From: Multifurca ochricompacta | Lineage: Eukaryota > Basidiomycota > Agaricomycetes > Russulales > Russulaceae | Length of the DNA: 57,665 nucleotides | Direction: 5' to 3' | NCBI GenBank assembly: GCA_022496185.1 | Contig: WTXG01000227.1 | Location: forward strand, 1-57,665 | Part shown: one piece after another, positions 54,271 through 57,665 of the stretch | Numbering within the stretch: position 1 is the stretch's first letter | Layout: each line of letters begins with the position of its first letter | Program-made: the position numbers and the translations under genes | The notes under the pieces: generated by a model | The model's database searches: none | What the model saw: only the letters and a program-made list of their open reading frames with translations | What the model was told of the DNA's origin: nothing

Positions 54271-57200
54271 TGTATATCGGGGCGCTTCCCTCACTGTATC
54301 ATAGGCGCATTAGAGAACACATCACGCGCATCTGTTTTTTTGACCTTCATTACGCAACACAGGCCTCTCTCCTACCACGCTCATGACGCCGTTTTATACC
54401 TTGTCATATACCTGCTGTCGTCAAGGGATATTCACTTTGCTACTCTGTACTCTCTTTCACTTATGTGGGATGAACGACCTAATAGGTAGTAATGCTATTA
54501 GACTACATATCGGTGGTCTTCAATCATATTTAAGTTATTCTGACTTGTCTTATGAATGCAGTGTAAATAAGCCGCTCCTTAGCACGTGGAAGACAAGGCT
54601 TTCTCACCCATTTCCATGCCTTCGTATGTCCCAAGCTTGCTGAGGCCGTGTTGAAGGACTTCAATGTTAGGTCATGTGGGCTATCTTCGTCTCGCGATGA
54701 TCGGTTCCTCCGTAAGATTCAACTGAGGGTCACTCTCACGCCCGTGTGGATTCCCCCCCCCCCCCCCCGGAGGCAGTGCAATCTATGACAATCCCCCAGC
54801 GCCAGCTAAGTAAAGAAGCGAAGTTCTCTCATGAGGTGAGTTCTTACCGAAACCTTCGCCACACGTCACTCTTCCCTACTACTCTTAAATTATCGAAGCG
54901 CTCCCAAAACTGGGAGTCCGCCTGCGGCTATCTGCCGGCTTGTTCGCCTACTTACTTATCTTTATTCATCTCCGCTTATATGCTATATTATTTGTGCCAG
55001 TGGTCATGAGGTTCGGCGCCACAATCTTTAAAGATGACGGTGCTACTCACTTCGGGGCTATTGTAGGACTTGGAACTTCCTCTTTTCAAGCAAGCAAGCA
55101 AGCATTAGTGTGAACGAGGCGCACGCGTGCACACGTTACGGTAGGTATATCTTGTTATTCTGCTGTTCCACTTCCTTTGATGCGTTGTTGGCGTTTCATT
55201 CCATTCAATTGCTTCGTCCATTCCACCTCTTTGCCTGGAAGTCAGCTCATCCGTTGGGGGCGGGGGTTGCGTGGGAAGGAGAGGGAGGGGGGGGGGAGGA
55301 AGGCTAGTATACAACCCGTCCCCACTTGCGTGGGGAACGTCTTAATCTTAGCGGTGGCGCGATGAGCGTTCAACGCCCAACATCTAGCGCCACCCCCCCC
55401 TTCCTGGTCCCCCCTTCTCTGTCCGCCATCAAGTCATCAGGCAATTTAGCTTCGCATAGTTAGACAATGCTTCCTGCATTTGAACAAGTCCGGTTCTGAC
55501 TCGTCGTCCATCTATTAGCGCACCCTTTCCTAATACCACCCCCCTCCAACCCCAACCCTGGAAAATCCCATTACGTTTTGCAATGTTCACCCCTGGTTTT
55601 TTTCTGTTCGTTTTTCTCGAGGTGGTTTCTCATATCAAAGCAACAGACTACGTTTATCATTGAATCTATATGCGTACGTCCTTCCTGAGACGGCCGTCTA
55701 GCCCTCTCGAGCAGTCGAGCAATCATAAGGCTACGCGTTCGTTTTAAAAATATGATACATTTTCTTGATTTTGAAATTCTTTATTTTTGAAATTCGTTAT
55801 CGACCCCTCGGATTTATTAGCCACCCGCCAGCGCACTAAGTCAAGGCCACAGCCACAGCCACAGTCTATACCAGGGCGCAAAGACTCATCATCTTGGACA
55901 TGTGTAGATGTCTCTTAGTCACAGAAAACTGCTCGCCATTGTCATTTGGCCTGCTTATCCATGGGCCCCGCCGCCCCCCTCCCCCCCTCCTCTTCCCCAC
56001 CTCAGAGACTCATCAACTCGGTTCTATCCCAGACAACCTGATCCTATCAATTCCCGATAGACGTAGCCATCTAAACTTGAATTACAAGAATTAATCGCAG
56101 GGGTTGGATTTGTTATCGAAGGAGCTTTTCGATGCGAATACCTGTGTTTGTCCCATCTCTGGGTAAATGCGGGGAGAAGCAGTTGCAACCGAGATAATTC
56201 GTCGTCCCGGCGTATACATACATGCGATAATGTTCTCACACATGCTCAAAAAACCCTGTGTTCGCATCTAGACCCACGACTCATCGCACCCTCCTGGAGA
56301 TACATCACAGGGAGGGAATGACCCCGCGTATCTTCGTAGAGAAGAGCCAATTAAGGGGTACATGCTGCAACGATCGCAAAGCTACTCGATATGCTGAGCA
56401 CAACTTTGTGATTGGCTATCAAAAAAAACAACACGTTTCATTACCAAGGGCGGGGCCGTAGATAAGAAAAATAATTTTATGATTTTAACGGTCAGAGGCC
56501 CGTTCACCCTCGATCCATGGTCATCGCGAATTCATCTGGAACAGCCAGGTCTCGCATCGCGGATAAAGTTGGCAACCAAGATCATCATGATCTCTACCTG
56601 TCTACTACGAAGGTGGATGCCAAGGTTGGACGTTCCACCTCTTCTTCCCGTGCTCATACTATGAACCTAGAAAGGTCTCCACTCCTGATGCGGGGCTACG
56701 TGACTGGTTGTGTGTGTGTGTGGGTTCCGGACTCCAAAGAATGCGTCAGTGGCTGGGGGTCTATTCGCTCCTGAACATAACCCAAGGCATATATATGTAC
56801 CCATGCTGCTATCGATGTTCATACTCATGAGCCTCACGAGTTTGCTATCGTAATCCGAACAGAGCAAGCGACCCTCCGAATTGTGGCGTACATTGCCATC
56901 AGCTCGTCCATCTTCCCATCTTCTCACTATCTCTTTCTCGGCAGCCGGGAAAATCGGAGTTGGTCGCCTTGCGTAAGGACAATTTTTGACGAGGCTCTGC
57001 TCTGCCATTTACTTGCTCCTCCCATACCTGCCTCAGCTTGCCGCCCGCCCACTACGCTATTACTGTGCAACCTAGCCTGCGCCAGTGTCATCTTACCGAA
57101 CGTCTGGTAGATCTACATCCCCGAACACTCATGAAAAGGGCCGTTTTGGCGGAAGATTATTCCAATCCTGCAATCCGCGAGCAGCTGCAACCCTTGGTCC

Positions 57201-57665
57201 CCTCTCGCCTTACTGACCCTGCTATACTCACAGTGTATCCTTTTGCTGAAACGAAAGTCCCCCAAAAAAAACTGGTATAAGTGGAAATATTTGCCGATAG
57301 TCCTGTGTGCTAGACATCTTAGCAAGTGGCGCCTTCGTTGTGGTACGGTCAAGTCATCACCCCATGTTCGGAAGAGACATAGCGCGAAAAGCATTTCGGA
57401 TTACTGGTAGAAGCGAGTGGCCTTCATGGAACAACTCAACGTCCAGTGGTTTCGTATTGTCGTCAACGTATTGCTGACATGATGCTGGCACTTCTTGTCG
57501 TTATTTGACCTGGATAAGAATCGTCATCATCGTACGAGGAGAAAGCTTTCTATGGTTCATGCAAGCATGCAGGATGTTGTCAACACCACTCTGATCGGTG
57601 AGGGACAATAACATGGCGCCTTCCTTTGATTAATTCCCAGAGGGGGTCACGCTGACCATGGACCA
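54271..57665. other. 3.4 kb without recognisable gene
   Basis: Short frames only. Notable are a 16-base C run (54753-54768) and GCAAGCAAGCAAGC (55091-55104). A segment at about 55006-55075 (MRFGATIFKDDGATHFGAIV) and one at 56517-56700 look somewhat protein-like, but I cannot place them in a gene or family. Spliced exons of small genes may be hidden here. Confidence 0.45.

Noticed and set aside
54753..54768. 16-base C run as a functional site
   Set aside because: Simple homopolymer, possibly length-uncertain in the assembly; nothing around it suggests a function.
55006..55075. Protein-like stretch as an exon
   Set aside because: No flanking exons with matching phase and no recognisable family.

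Overview
This window reads as nuclear DNA of a filamentous basidiomycete, most likely an Agaricomycete. I infer this from the many 48-98 bp GT-AG introns in the host genes, the Ty1/copia and chromodomain Ty3/gypsy retrotransposons, the C/D snoRNA U24 inside an intron of the RACK1 gene, and an NLR-like NB-ARC/TPR protein of a type common in mushroom-forming fungi. I cannot name a species.

Positions 1 to about 39.5 kb are an almost solid stack of transposable elements nested inside each other. Target-site duplications (TSDs) let most of the insertion history be read directly. The backbone is one chromovirus, here gypsy-1 (minus strand, LTRs at 3329-6432 split and 35724-36298). It has been opened by: a deletion-derivative copia (3837-6360, TSD CTGCA); two solo LTRs of a family I call D (6541-7271, TSD TGGCA; 8129-9595, TSD CATGT); a full-length copia-1 (12758-19323, TSD AGTGG); and a second copia family, copia-2 (21477-33848, TSD AGGGA). 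Copia-2 in turn carries a solo copia-type LTR (22181-22687, TSD GAAAC) and a gypsy-3 element without reverse transcriptase (23673-30256), which itself holds another solo LTR (28218-29127). The D LTR at 8129-9595 holds a second D LTR (8650-9507, TSD TCGTG), which holds a 223 bp tRNA-derived insert (9042-9264). Left of gypsy-1 are copia fragments (1-3318). To its right are a gag-only element with its own LTR (36299-38154), a partial gypsy-1-type LTR, a mariner-like MITE (38675-38888) and a D solo LTR (39028-39544).

From 39.6 kb the window changes sharply to host genes: an NLR-like gene (39616-43111, minus, 7 exons, 1061 aa); an inosine-uridine-type nucleoside hydrolase (44053-45783, minus, 8 exons, 443 aa); RACK1/Cpc2 (46260-47538, plus, 5 exons, 314 aa) with U24 in intron 3; an unrecognised acidic protein (47836-49063, minus, 4 exons, 326 aa); and a membrane-anchored glutaredoxin-like gene (53247-54270, plus) with three apparent one-base frame breaks. 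The nucleoside hydrolase and RACK1 are divergent and share a 476 bp promoter region. RACK1 and the acidic gene converge. Stretches 49.1-53.2 kb and 54.3-57.7 kb contain nothing I can identify.

Exon-intron structures were built by hand and checked by codon arithmetic; they have not been checked against transcripts. Several retrotransposon stops are CGA to TGA changes, which points to cytosine deamination at CpG in silenced repeats.
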